In this document: positions 23,194 through 31,793 of the stretch, one piece after another
Position numbering within the stretch: position 1 is the first letter of the stretch
Layout: each line of letters opens with the position of its first letter
Assembly: GCA_910586755.1 (NCBI GenBank)
Contig: CAJUJM010000060.1
Coordinates: 1-31,793, forward strand
Direction: 5' to 3'
Length of the DNA: 31,793 bases
Origin: an uncultured Lachnospiraceae bacterium
Lineage (GTDB): Bacteria; Bacillota; Clostridia; Lachnospirales; Lachnospiraceae
Notes under the pieces: model-generated
Databases searched by the model: none
What the model saw: only the letters and a program-made list of their open reading frames with translations
Told to the model about the DNA's origin: nothing
Program-made: the position numbers and the translations under genes

Positions 23194-24564
23194 ATGAAAA
23201 AGACATTAAAGACAGGGGTGGTTATGGCGCTGGCGTTTGCCCTGGCTATGCCTGTCACTGCATATGCAGACAACGCCTATGAAAACCATGGCCCCGGAAT
23301 TGCTCTGGAACAACAGGGACAGGAAACCCCGGCCACGGTAAATATGGATTCCGGATCAGAACACGGTCCCGGGGCTTCCGAAAATCCTGCCGGCGGTTCT
23401 GAGACGCCTGCCGGGGACGGCGCCGGAGCTGCCGGGGTGATTACTCCCGGGCAGAAAGAGTTTAACGGCGTCACTTTAAATTACGGGGTAGGAAACGGCG
23501 GATTTTACAGTAATATGTCATTGGTGTTTAACAGCGGCCTGGGCGGTTCCATTTCCTACACCAGCAGTATCAACAACGGCGGCTGGCTAGGCTGGAATTA
23601 TGTAGGAGAATTAAACGGCGCAGTTGACGGCAATGCGGATACCCGTATGGAAGCGGTACGGATCGGCCTGTCTATGCTGGCCGGTTACAACTGGGATATT
23701 TATTACCGGGTTACCCTGGATACCATAGGCCAGCTGGGCTGGGCCAAAAACGGCGAGATCGCAGGAACCTTAAACAGCGGCCATTATATTACGGATATTG
23801 ATATCCAGTTAGTCCCCAAGGGACAGCCGGGGCCGGAGTCTGACCGTTACCGGTTCTATTCCCCCTATGAGAGCCGCATGTGGAGAGACGAAGCCGGATC
23901 CATTCATTACGATGATCCCAATGGTAACGATTATTCCGGATGGCTGGACGATTCAGAGAGCAGATTCTTTGTATCCAATTCCATGGTGCTTACCGGCTGG
24001 CAGTATCTGAACGGATATAAATACTACTTCCGCGAGGACGGCCGTCTGGTGCAGAATGTGGATCCCATTATCGGAAAACAGTCCTCCTATGTTATCAAGG
24101 TTAACAAAACAACCAACTGTCTCACCATCTATGCCAAGGACGGAGACAACGGATACATTCTGCCCGTAATGTCCATGCTGACCTCTGTGGGAGACGATAC
24201 GCCTCTGGGAACCTTTAAAAGTCCGGAGCGGTACCGCTGGCGTTATATGATAGGAGACTGCTACACCCAGTACGCCACCCGCATTACCGGAAGCTTCCTA
24301 CTTCACTCTGTAATCTTTGAGAAAGAAAACAACCGTACTCTCCGGGCGCAGACCTACAATGATTTAGGCGTTGCCCGCTCTGCAGGCTGTGTTCGTCTGC
24401 GTACGGGAGATGCCAAGTGGATCTATGACAATGTACAGGCAGGAGTGCCCATTACGATTTATGAGGATACCACCAGCGTAGGGCCTTTCTACCGGCCTGA
24501 TGTGGTTCCGGTGCCTAATACTCAGGAATGGGATCCCACCGATCCGGGAGTCCTGCTTCAATAA
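23194..24564 (+). CDS. secreted L,D-transpeptidase (YkuD) with ChW-like and wall-binding repeats
   Basis: It would cross-link or modify peptidoglycan outside the cell. The 456-residue precursor has a signal peptide with probable cleavage after Ala25 (AYA-DN), then a Gly/Pro/Ala/Glu-rich linker to about 85. Two ChW-like repeats follow: one with GWLGWNYVGELNG, one with GQLGWAKNGEIAG (about 125-205). GWQYLNGYKYYFREDGRL resembles a cell-wall-binding repeat. The YkuD domain (about 298-425) has His371 and Cys399 in SAGCVR, where the textbook motif is SHGC; the His-to-Ala form occurs in clostridial enzymes. AAGGAGG at 23179-23185 fixes the ATG. It is only 6 bases after miaB. Confidence 0.92.
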   Translation: MKKTLKTGVVMALAFALAMPVTAYADNAYENHGPGIALEQQGQETPATVNMDSGSEHGPGASENPAGGSETPAGDGAGAAGVITPGQKEFNGVTLNYGVGNGGFYSNMSLVFNSGLGGSISYTSSINNGGWLGWNYVGELNGAVDGNADTRMEAVRIGLSMLAGYNWDIYYRVTLDTIGQLGWAKNGEIAGTLNSGHYITDIDIQLVPKGQPGPESDRYRFYSPYESRMWRDEAGSIHYDDPNGNDYSGWLDDSESRFFVSNSMVLTGWQYLNGYKYYFREDGRLVQNVDPIIGKQSSYVIKVNKTTNCLTIYAKDGDNGYILPVMSMLTSVGDDTPLGTFKSPERYRWRYMIGDCYTQYATRITGSFLLHSVIFEKENNRTLRAQTYNDLGVARSAGCVRLRTGDAKWIYDNVQAGVPITIYEDTTSVGPFYRPDVVPVPNTQEWDPTDPGVLLQ

Positions 24565-24583
24565 TGATTTTACTGAAACCTTC

Positions 24584-24633
24584 ATGCGCCCGCAGCGGAT
24601 GCACTGCCATACAGGAAAGTCTGGCGGGCGCAT
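24584..24633 (+). repeat. inverted repeat after the L,D-transpeptidase gene
   Basis: ATGCGCCCGC (24584-24593) and GCGGGCGCAT (24624-24633) form a perfect 10-bp GC-rich stem around a 30-base loop. Only TTT follows. It may slow or stop transcription between this gene and mutS. Confidence 0.55.
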
Positions 24634-24652
24634 TTGGCATACCTGAATGGAT

Positions 24653-24675
24653 GCCGCCTGTCGGCGGCGGATTTT
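24653..24675 (+). terminator. GC-rich hairpin before mutS, possible terminator
   Basis: GCCGCC (24653-24658) and GGCGGC (24663-24668) enclose TGTC, followed by GGATTTTC. The T tract is short, so this is a weak terminator or an RNA stability element. Confidence 0.45.
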
Positions 24676-24707
24676 CACAGTAAAGAGAAAAGGAAGGATT
24701 ATAACAC

Positions 24708-27383
24708 GTGGCTGGATTATCACCAATGATGGTCCACTATATGGAGACCAAAGAGCAGTATAAGGACTGCATCCTATTTTACCGGCTGGGTGATTTTTAT
24801 GAAATGTTCTTTGATGACGCAGTGACTGTGTCCAGAGAGCTGGAACTTACCCTCACCGGAAAGGAATGTGGATTAGAGGAACGCGCGCCTATGTGCGGCG
24901 TTCCTCATCATGCTGTAGAAGTATATTTAAACAGGCTTGTACAAAAAGGATATAAGGTTGCAATTGCAGAACAAATGGAGGATCCCAAGTTTGCCAAAGG
25001 GCTGGTAAAACGGGAAGTGGTCCGGATTGTAACCCCTGGAACGATTACCAGTGCACAGGCATTAGACGAGACCAAAAACAACTACCTGATGGGAATAGTA
25101 TATCTGGGGGAAGTATTTGGACTGGCTACTGCCGATATCAGTACTGGTGATTTTTTCGTGACAGAGGTGGGTTCAGAGCGGGATCTTTTTGATGAAATCA
25201 ACAAGTTTTCTCCCTCTGAGGTAGTGTGTAATGAGGCCTTTTACATGTCCGGTGTGGAGATTGATGAGATTAAAAACCGGTATCATGCAGTGATCTCGTC
25301 CCTGGACAGCCGGTTTTTCAGTGATGACAGCTGCCGTGAAATATTAAAGGACCATTTTAAAATAAGAGATTTAAACGGTCTGGGCCTGGGGGATTACGAG
25401 ACTGCTGTTGTGGCGGCCGGGGCTGTAATGCGCTATCTTTACGAGACTCAAAAAAGCACTCTGGAGCATCTGACTGCCATCACCCCCTACACCGTAGGCC
25501 AGTATATGATTGTGGATACCTCTACCAGGAGGAATCTGGAGCTTTTGGAAACTCTTCGGGAAAAGCAGAAGAGAGGTTCCCTTTTGTGGGTCTTAGATAA
25601 GACCAGGACTGCCATGGGGGCCCGTATGCTTCGGACCTTTATTGAGCAGCCTTTGATTCATCGGGACCAGATCCTGGCCCGCCAGGAGGTAATTCAGGAG
25701 TTCAATATGAACTATATTTCCAGGGAAGAGATTAGGGAGTATTTAAATCCCATCTATGATCTGGAGCGGCTTATCAGCCGCATCAGCTATAAAACAGCAG
25801 GACCCAGAGATCTGATTTCTTTTCAAAATTCCCTTGGAATGCTTCCCCATATTAAACAGATCCTGACCGAGTTTTCCTGTCCCCTTCTAAAGGAGATGAA
25901 TGAAGCTTTAGATCCCCTGGAAGATATATACGGTCTGCTTCATCAGGCCATAGTGGAGGATCCTCCAATCGGCCTTCGGGAAGGCGGTATTATCCGGGAA
26001 GGCTTTGACCAGGAGGCGGACAAGCTGCGCCACGCTAAGACAGAGGGAAAGACCTGGCTAGCTGACTTAGAGCTTCGGGAGCGGGAGAAAACAGGGATTA
26101 AAAACTTAAAAATCAAGTACAATAAAGTCTTTGGATACTATTTTGAGGTAACCAATTCCTTTAAAAACCTGGTGCCGGAGTATTTTATCCGCCGGCAGAC
26201 CCTGGCCAATGCAGAGCGCTACACAACCGATGAGCTAAAGAACCTGGAGGAAATCATTTTAGGGGCAGAGGATAAGCTTTTTTCTCTGGAATACGATTTG
26301 TTCTGCCAGGTAAGGGATCAGGTGGCCTCCCAGGTAGTGCGGATTCAAAAGACAGCCAAAGCTATTGCGGGAATTGATGTTTTTGCCTCTCTTTCTGTGG
26401 TAGCCACCAAAAACAATTATGTAAAGCCGGCAATGAATGAAAAGGGAGTGATTCAGATTCGTAACGGCCGCCATCCGGTGGTGGAGCAGATGATCCCTGA
26501 CGCTACCTTTGTATCAAATGATACCTATTTGGACAACAATAAAAACCGCATTTCCATTATCACCGGGCCTAACATGGCGGGAAAGTCCACCTATATGCGG
26601 CAGGTGGCCCTGATTGTCCTTATGGCCCAAATCGGCTGTTTTGTACCTGCAGAGGAGGCCAACATCGGTATCTGCGACCGGATTTTCACCAGAGTGGGAG
26701 CATCGGATGATCTGGCGGCGGGGCAGAGCACCTTTATGGTGGAGATGACGGAGGTGGCCAATATTCTGCGAAATGCCACCAGGAACAGCCTTCTTATTTT
26801 AGATGAAATCGGCAGGGGAACCAGTACCTTTGACGGTCTTTCCATTGCCTGGGCAGTGGTGGAACATATCAGCAATACCAGGCTGTTAGGAGCAAAAACC
26901 TTATTTGCCACCCATTACCATGAGCTTACAGAGCTGGAAGGGACCATGAGCGGCGTCAACAACTACTGTATCGCTGTCAAGGAGCAGGGAGAGAATATTG
27001 TCTTCCTGAGAAAGATCATTAAAGGGGGAGCAGATAAAAGTTACGGCATTCAGGTGGCCAAGCTGGCCGGGGTACCGGATTCGGTGATTGCCAGGGCCAA
27101 AGAGCTGGTGGAAGAGCTGACAAACGCCGATATTACTGCCAGGGCCAGGGAGATTGCGGAAACCTCCGCCAATATCACCATTCACAAAGCGGTTCCCAAG
27201 CCGGATGACGTGGATCTTTTGCAGATGTCCTTTTTGGATGCAGTAAAGGACGATGACATTATCCGGGAGCTGGGGGAACTGGAGCTTTCCCAGATGACGC
27301 CCATTGACGCGCTAAACACCCTTTACCGCCTTCAAAACCGGTTAAAAAACCGTTGGGATAGTCATGGGAATCAAGCAGGATAG
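24708..27383 (+). CDS. mutS: DNA mismatch repair protein MutS
   Basis: MutS finds mismatches and small loops and recruits MutL. The 891 residues are full length. The mismatch-binding Phe-x-Glu is in GDFYEMFF near residue 30. The ATPase has Walker A GPNMAGKST (620-628), ILDEIGRGTSTFDG (Walker B and signature) and FATHYHEL. The start is GTG; AAGGAAGG lies about 10 bases upstream and the product then begins with the usual AGLSPMM segment. The mutL gene follows after 15 bases. Confidence 0.98.
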   Translation: MAGLSPMMVHYMETKEQYKDCILFYRLGDFYEMFFDDAVTVSRELELTLTGKECGLEERAPMCGVPHHAVEVYLNRLVQKGYKVAIAEQMEDPKFAKGLVKREVVRIVTPGTITSAQALDETKNNYLMGIVYLGEVFGLATADISTGDFFVTEVGSERDLFDEINKFSPSEVVCNEAFYMSGVEIDEIKNRYHAVISSLDSRFFSDDSCREILKDHFKIRDLNGLGLGDYETAVVAAGAVMRYLYETQKSTLEHLTAITPYTVGQYMIVDTSTRRNLELLETLREKQKRGSLLWVLDKTRTAMGARMLRTFIEQPLIHRDQILARQEVIQEFNMNYISREEIREYLNPIYDLERLISRISYKTAGPRDLISFQNSLGMLPHIKQILTEFSCPLLKEMNEALDPLEDIYGLLHQAIVEDPPIGLREGGIIREGFDQEADKLRHAKTEGKTWLADLELREREKTGIKNLKIKYNKVFGYYFEVTNSFKNLVPEYFIRRQTLANAERYTTDELKNLEEIILGAEDKLFSLEYDLFCQVRDQVASQVVRIQKTAKAIAGIDVFASLSVVATKNNYVKPAMNEKGVIQIRNGRHPVVEQMIPDATFVSNDTYLDNNKNRISIITGPNMAGKSTYMRQVALIVLMAQIGCFVPAEEANIGICDRIFTRVGASDDLAAGQSTFMVEMTEVANILRNATRNSLLILDEIGRGTSTFDGLSIAWAVVEHISNTRLLGAKTLFATHYHELTELEGTMSGVNNYCIAVKEQGENIVFLRKIIKGGADKSYGIQVAKLAGVPDSVIARAKELVEELTNADITARAREIAETSANITIHKAVPKPDDVDLLQMSFLDAVKDDDIIRELGELELSQMTPIDALNTLYRLQNRLKNRWDSHGNQAG

Positions 27384-27398
27384 GAATGGGAAACCAGA

Positions 27399-29306
27399 AT
27401 GAGCATTGCAGTATTAGATGAAAATACAATTAATAAAATTGCCGCCGGAGAGGTGATTGAGCGGCCTGCTTCTATTGTAAAGGAGCTGTTGGAGAATGCC
27501 ATAGACGCCGATGCTACCGCCATCACGGTAGAGATAAAGGATGGTGGAACCTCTCTGATCCGGATAACAGACAATGGCTGCGGCATAGAAAAAAGTCAGG
27601 TTCCTATGGCATTTTTGCGCCATGCTACCAGTAAGATCCAAAAGGCAGAGGATTTGGCCTCCATATTATCCCTGGGCTTTCGGGGGGAAGCTCTCTCCAG
27701 CATTGCCGCAGTGTCCAGGGTGGAACTGATTACCAAAACCGGAAATGAGTTGACCGGGAGCCGCTACCGAATAGAAGGCGGCGTGGAAATGGGGATGGAA
27801 GAAGTGGGAGTCCCGGAGGGAACCACCTTTTTAGTCCGGGATCTGTTTTACAATACTCCGGCCAGAAAAAAGTTTTTAAAACAGCCAGCCACGGAAGGCG
27901 GCTATGTTCAGGATTTTGTGGAAAAGATTGCCCTTTCCAGGCCGGATATTTCCATCCGCTATATAAAGGGGAGCAGCAGCGTCCTCCACACATCCGGCAA
28001 CCATAATTTGAAAGACATTATTTATGAAATTTACGGCAGAGAGTTAACCGCCAATCTTTTGAAAGTAGAAGAAACAAAAGGCCCTGTAAAGATATCCGGC
28101 TACATCTGCAAACCGATTGTGGCCCGTTCCGGCCGAAACTGCGAAATCTATTTTATCAATGGCAGGTATATTAAAAATCCTCTCGTCAGCAGGGCCATTG
28201 AGGAGGCTTACCGGCCATTTCTCATGAAGCATAAGTTTCCTTTCACGGTACTTCATTTTGCCATAGATTCCAGAGCGCTGGATGTCAACGTTCACCCCGC
28301 TAAAATGGAAGTGCGGTTTGAAAATGGGGAAGAAGTCTACAATGCTGTCTATCAGGCGGTATCAAAGGCCCTTCATGAAAAAGAACTGATTCCCCAGATA
28401 TCCCTGACCAGTCAGGAAGAAGAAAAGCCCCCCAAAAAAGGAGATTTTCCTTTTGCAGAAGAGAAAAAGCGGGTTCCGGAACCTTTTGAAAAAAAGCGTC
28501 TGGCCCTGGCAGTTCAGCAGCTAAGAGAACCAGAAGGGCTTTATGGTGAAAAAACAGCCCCTCCTAAAGTTCCCGCGCCTCTTTCCAGGGAGTCAAAAGT
28601 CCCGGCTTCTTTCCGCCAGCCAATATCAGAAAAGCCTTCGGAATCAAAACCGCCGGAGCCAAAGCTGCAAAAACCAGATTCCCGGCAGATGGATCTCTTT
28701 GACGGAAAACTTCTGGAGCCCAAAGCCCGCTTTCAGCACAAGCTTATCGGACAGCTGTTTGACACTTACTGGATGGTAGAATACCAGGATCAGCTTTTTA
28801 TCATTGACCAGCATGCCGCCCACGAAAAAGTACTTTACGAGAGGACTATGAAATCTTTAAAGGAGAGAATCTACGATTCCCAGATGGTAAGTCCCCCGAT
28901 TATTTTGACTCTGACAGTTCAGGAGGAATTGGCTCTTTCCGCTCATCTTTCTTATTTTACCGATATGGGATTTGAGATTGAGCCCTTTGGCGGCCGGGAA
29001 TATGCAGTAAGAGGAATTCCCTCCAACCTTCTGTCTATTGCTAAAAAAGAGCTTTTGATGGAGATGCTTGGAAGCCTTACAGAAGAAAAGCTCCATGCAA
29101 ATCCGGAGATCATTTATGAGAGAGTCGCTTCCATGTCCTGCAAGGCTGCGGTAAAAGGCGGACATGCTTTAAGCGCCAGGGAAGCGGATGAGCTTATTGA
29201 CGAACTGTTGGAGCTGGAAAATCCCTATGCATGCCCTCACGGGCGTCCCACTATCATATCCATGAGCAGATATGAACTGGAAAAGAAATTTAAGAGAATT
29301 GTGTAA
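27399..29306 (+). CDS. mutL: DNA mismatch repair protein MutL
   Basis: MutL links mismatch recognition to strand removal. The GHKL ATPase lies in the first 330 residues: LLENAIDADA, DNGCGI, and LGFRGEALSSI. A Pro/Lys/Glu-rich linker (about 340-435) precedes the C-terminal dimerisation/nuclease domain, which has DQHAAHEKVLYE (endonuclease motif of MutH-less bacteria) and CPHGRPT. So strand nicking is likely done by this protein itself. The 635-residue length is normal. The ribosome site is weak (AGGA or GGGAA upstream); the ATG choice rests on the standard MutL N terminus. Confidence 0.98.
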   Translation: MSIAVLDENTINKIAAGEVIERPASIVKELLENAIDADATAITVEIKDGGTSLIRITDNGCGIEKSQVPMAFLRHATSKIQKAEDLASILSLGFRGEALSSIAAVSRVELITKTGNELTGSRYRIEGGVEMGMEEVGVPEGTTFLVRDLFYNTPARKKFLKQPATEGGYVQDFVEKIALSRPDISIRYIKGSSSVLHTSGNHNLKDIIYEIYGRELTANLLKVEETKGPVKISGYICKPIVARSGRNCEIYFINGRYIKNPLVSRAIEEAYRPFLMKHKFPFTVLHFAIDSRALDVNVHPAKMEVRFENGEEVYNAVYQAVSKALHEKELIPQISLTSQEEEKPPKKGDFPFAEEKKRVPEPFEKKRLALAVQQLREPEGLYGEKTAPPKVPAPLSRESKVPASFRQPISEKPSESKPPEPKLQKPDSRQMDLFDGKLLEPKARFQHKLIGQLFDTYWMVEYQDQLFIIDQHAAHEKVLYERTMKSLKERIYDSQMVSPPIILTLTVQEELALSAHLSYFTDMGFEIEPFGGREYAVRGIPSNLLSIAKKELLMEMLGSLTEEKLHANPEIIYERVASMSCKAAVKGGHALSAREADELIDELLELENPYACPHGRPTIISMSRYELEKKFKRIV

Positions 29307-29345
29307 TCAAAAATTAGTTTGTAGAAAAAGAGACAGGAGGCAACC

Positions 29346-30287
29346 GTGAAACTCCCCCTGATTGTCCTTACAGGCCCTACAGCAGTAGGAAAGACTTCCC
29401 TTTCCATCCGTCTGGCTAAAGCGGTGGGAGGGGAGATTATCAGCGCCGATTCCATGCAGGTATACCGCCACATGGATATTGGATCCGCAAAGGTAACCAG
29501 AGAAGAGATGGATGGAGTTCCCCACCATTTAATTGATATTCTGGATCCCAATGAAGAATTTAATGTCGTGGTATTTAAAAACAGGGCCAAGGCGGCTATG
29601 GAGGAAATCCGGTCCAGAGGCCGCATCCCTGTTATCGCCGGAGGCACAGGCTTTTATATCCAGGCTTTAGTCTATGACATTGATTTTAAGGAAAATGAAG
29701 AAGGCGGGAAGATCCGCCGGGAACTAGAAGCGTTGGCTGACAAAGAGGGGGAAGCCTGTCTCCACCATCTGCTAACCCAGGTGGATCCGGAATCCGCCCG
29801 GGCCATCCACCCCAACAATGTAAAGCGGGTAATCCGCGCTCTGGAATATTACCGTCAGACCGGTGAGAAAATATCCGTTCACAATGAAACGGAGAGGAGA
29901 AAGGAATCCCCTTATCAGCTTTTCTATTATGTGTTAAATGCCGGCAGGGAAACTCTGTATCAGCGGATCGACAGCCGGGTGGATGAAATGATAGAAAAAG
30001 GGCTTGTAAAAGAGGTACAGGCTTTAAAGACCATGGGTTGTACCAGAGATCTGGTATCCATGCAAGGTCTGGGGTATAAGGAAATCCTGGATTATCTGGA
30101 CGGAAAAACCACCCTTGAGGAAGCCATCTATATTTTAAAAAGGGACACCCGGCATTTTGCCAAACGCCAGCTAACCTGGTTTCGCAGGGAACGGGACGTA
30201 AGGTGGCTGAACCTTCCCGAATTTGACAATGATTATGACAAAGTGCTGTCCCACATTTTACAGGAATGGAGAGAATCGTTTTTATGA
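29346..30287 (+). CDS. miaA: tRNA dimethylallyltransferase
   Basis: MiaA transfers the dimethylallyl group from DMAPP to A37 of tRNAs reading U-starting codons, giving i6A, the substrate of MiaB. The 313 residues start at GTG, with ACAGGAGG ending 6 bases before. The P-loop is GPTAVGKT (10-17), followed by DSMQVYR and the IAGGTGFY segment, then RVIRALEYY and KRQLTWFRRE. The stop overlaps the next gene's probable start as ATGA, pointing to coupled translation. Confidence 0.97.
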   Translation: MKLPLIVLTGPTAVGKTSLSIRLAKAVGGEIISADSMQVYRHMDIGSAKVTREEMDGVPHHLIDILDPNEEFNVVVFKNRAKAAMEEIRSRGRIPVIAGGTGFYIQALVYDIDFKENEEGGKIRRELEALADKEGEACLHHLLTQVDPESARAIHPNNVKRVIRALEYYRQTGEKISVHNETERRKESPYQLFYYVLNAGRETLYQRIDSRVDEMIEKGLVKEVQALKTMGCTRDLVSMQGLGYKEILDYLDGKTTLEEAIYILKRDTRHFAKRQLTWFRRERDVRWLNLPEFDNDYDKVLSHILQEWRESFL

Positions 30288-31573
30288 ATACCTGCCACAT
30301 GTATGAGCAATTAGGAATCAGCAAAGAAATTTTAAACTATGCCGCTGCAATAGAGGAATCCTTAGCGGATCGGTTTTTTGAAATAGACGCCACTGCAGAG
30401 TACAATCAGCTGAAGGTCATCCACGGGATGCAAAAATGCCGGGTCAGTGACACTCACTTTGCCGCTACTACAGGATATGGATATAATGATGCGGGAAGAG
30501 ATACCCTGGAAGAAGTTTATGCTCAGGTATTTCACGGGGAGAGCGCTCTGGTACGCCCTCAGCTAATCAGCGGCACCCACGCCCTGCATATTGCCTTATC
30601 CGCCAATTTGCGGCCGGGGGACCAGCTTTTATCCCCGGTGGGAAAGCCTTATGACACACTGGAAGAGGTTATCGGAATCCGGGATTCTGTGGGCTCATTA
30701 AAAGAATACGGTGTTTCCTACCGCCAGGTGGATCTTCTGGAAAACGGAGACTTTGATTTTGAAGGGATCCGAAAGGCCATAAATGAGAAAACCAAACTGG
30801 TAACCATTCAAAGGTCCAAAGGCTATCAGACCCGTCCCACCCTGTCTGTAGCGCGAATTGGGCAGCTTATCTCCTTTGTAAAGGAGATAAAGCCGGATGT
30901 AATCTGTATGGTAGATAACTGCTATGGAGAATTTGTGGAACGCACAGAGCCTCTGGATGCAGGAGCAGATATGATGGTAGGCTCTCTTATCAAAAATCCG
31001 GGAGGCGGTCTGGCTCCCATTGGCGGTTACATTGTAGGCCGGGCCGACTGTATTGAGCGGGCCGCGGCGCGCCTTAGCGCTCCCGGGCTGGGAAAAGAGG
31101 TGGGAGCAAGCCTGGGATTAAACCAGTCCTTTTTCCAGGGGCTGTTTTTGGCGCCCACTGTGGTAGCGGGAGCATTAAAAGGCGCTGTTTTTGCCGCCAA
31201 TCTCTATGAGCGGCTGGGATTTTCTGTAGTTCCAGACAGCACGGAATCCCGCCACGATATTATCCAGGCCATTACTTTTGGAAAACCGGAGGGCGTGATT
31301 GCCTTCTGTGAAGGAATTCAGGCTGCCGCCCCGGTAGACAGCTATGTCACCCCGGAGCCATGGGATATGCCGGGATATGACGCTCCGGTGATTATGGCGG
31401 CAGGCGCTTTTATTCAGGGAGCTTCCATTGAGCTTAGCGCTGACGGCCCTATGAAGCCTCCGTATGCGGTATATTTCCAGGGGGGACTTACCTGGTATCA
31501 CGCAAAGTTAGGGATCTTAAAATCTCTCCAAAAGGTCTGGGAAGCCGGCCTTGTAAAGCTTCCTGTCATGTAA
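30284..31573 (+). CDS. methionine gamma-lyase-family PLP enzyme (YnbB/COG4100)
   Basis: This is a Cys/Met-metabolism fold-type I PLP enzyme of the family also labelled aluminium-resistance protein; its true substrate is unclear. The probable Schiff-base Lys237 is in SLIKNPGGG; VDNCYGEF is the expected cofactor-site Asp region. The 429 residues are family length. ATG 30284 overlaps the miaA stop and has GGAGAG at 30268-30273; ATG 30266 is also in frame but lacks a good site. In Bacillus ynbB lies in the miaA-hfq region, so the location is conserved, but hfq is absent here. Confidence 0.92.
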   Translation: MNTCHMYEQLGISKEILNYAAAIEESLADRFFEIDATAEYNQLKVIHGMQKCRVSDTHFAATTGYGYNDAGRDTLEEVYAQVFHGESALVRPQLISGTHALHIALSANLRPGDQLLSPVGKPYDTLEEVIGIRDSVGSLKEYGVSYRQVDLLENGDFDFEGIRKAINEKTKLVTIQRSKGYQTRPTLSVARIGQLISFVKEIKPDVICMVDNCYGEFVERTEPLDAGADMMVGSLIKNPGGGLAPIGGYIVGRADCIERAAARLSAPGLGKEVGASLGLNQSFFQGLFLAPTVVAGALKGAVFAANLYERLGFSVVPDSTESRHDIIQAITFGKPEGVIAFCEGIQAAAPVDSYVTPEPWDMPGYDAPVIMAAGAFIQGASIELSADGPMKPPYAVYFQGGLTWYHAKLGILKSLQKVWEAGLVKLPVM

Positions 31574-31609
31574 CGCCTGTTCCCGCCAAAATCGGGCAAA
31601 ATACCAGGG

Positions 31610-31637
31610 AATCCTTCCGGGGGTTGGGAGGATTTTC
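31610..31637 (+). terminator. probable terminator after the PLP enzyme gene
   Basis: AATCCTTCC (31610-31618) pairs with GGGAGGATT (31626-31634), with one T-G wobble and a 7-base loop, followed by TTC. The T tract is short. It would end the mutS-mutL-miaA run. Confidence 0.5.
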
Positions 31638-31681
31638 AGAGATACTGACATCAGTGGTCGAAGAAAACCATGAAAACAGTG

Positions 31682-31710
31682 TATACACCGGCGGGTTCTT
31701 ATGATAAAAT
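31682..31710 (+). promoter_or_regulatory. candidate sigma-A promoter for the gene at the right edge
   Basis: TAAAAT (31705-31710), with TGA before it as an extended -10, and TATACA (31682-31687, 17 bases upstream) as a weak -35. Confidence 0.5.
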
Positions 31711-31747
31711 AGTGGTATTGTCCACAGGGTTTAAGGAGGCTTACCAT

Positions 31748-31793
31748 ATGAGAAGCAAAAACTTCTGGATATTACTGCTGCTTTTGCTTACCG
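31748..31793 (+). CDS. start of a small membrane protein gene, cut by the window edge
   Basis: ATG 31748 follows AAGGAGG (31733-31739) at 8 bases. Fifteen codons are visible: a short basic start (MRSKNFW) and a Leu-rich hydrophobic run, so a membrane helix or signal. The pattern and position resemble DUF4321 proteins, but so few residues cannot settle it. Confidence 0.6.
   Translation, partial: MRSKNFWILLLLLLT

Noticed and set aside
29686..30324. 212-codon minus-strand ORF inside miaA
   Set aside because: Fully antisense to miaA and the next start; Pro/Trp/Cys-rich composition typical of a shadow.

Overview
The window looks like ordinary chromosome from a spore-forming member of the Firmicutes, class Clostridia, most likely a Lachnospiraceae (Clostridium / Enterocloster / Lachnoclostridium-like). 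This rests on the 58-residue S21, the YqfC/YqfD sporulation pair, a DUF896 protein, a BofC-like protein, a ProB without PUA domain, an L,D-transpeptidase with ChW-like repeats, strong AGGAGG ribosome sites and moderate GC. The species is an inference. All genes I accept lie on the + strand. I see no integrase, transposase, phage gene, CRISPR array, tRNA or rRNA.

Layout. (1) 1-3.1 kb: a 42-residue membrane peptide, alaS and rpsU, the last with its own promoter and terminator. (2) 3.2-9.2 kb: a self-contained sugar PTS module: an HPr-like protein, a PRD/EIIA-type activator, EIIB, EIIC and EIIA of the lactose/cellobiose class, and a GH1 6-phospho-beta-glucosidase. It would import and phosphorylate a beta-glucoside and cleave it in the cytosol. 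Hairpins bound and divide it. (3) 9.2-15.6 kb: yqfC, yqfD, phoH and ybeY, then a DUF3048 lipoprotein, a SpoVB/MurJ-like flippase and a BofC-like protein. A sigma-E-like promoter precedes yqfC. (4) 15.6-21.6 kb: a tandem structured repeat, then two different FAD proteins and proB, DUF896, a 5-formyltetrahydrofolate cyclo-ligase and proA. (5) 21.6-31.6 kb: miaB, an L,D-transpeptidase, mutS, mutL, miaA and a methionine gamma-lyase-family PLP enzyme, i.e. tRNA A37 modification and mismatch repair. The window ends inside a new gene.

How it works together: most of the window is housekeeping (translation, RNA maturation, tRNA modification, DNA repair, proline and folate metabolism) interleaved with envelope and sporulation genes. 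The accessory piece is the PTS module. Its HPr keeps the catalytic histidine but has Gln at position 17 and Lys at 46, and its activator has Glu where an EIIB domain normally carries cysteine. These suggest a module partly uncoupled from global carbon control. The other unexplained structure is the tandem repeat near 15.62-15.73 kb, which combines extended -10-like boxes with stem-loops whose pairing is kept by a compensatory change. I found no clear wholly new system.
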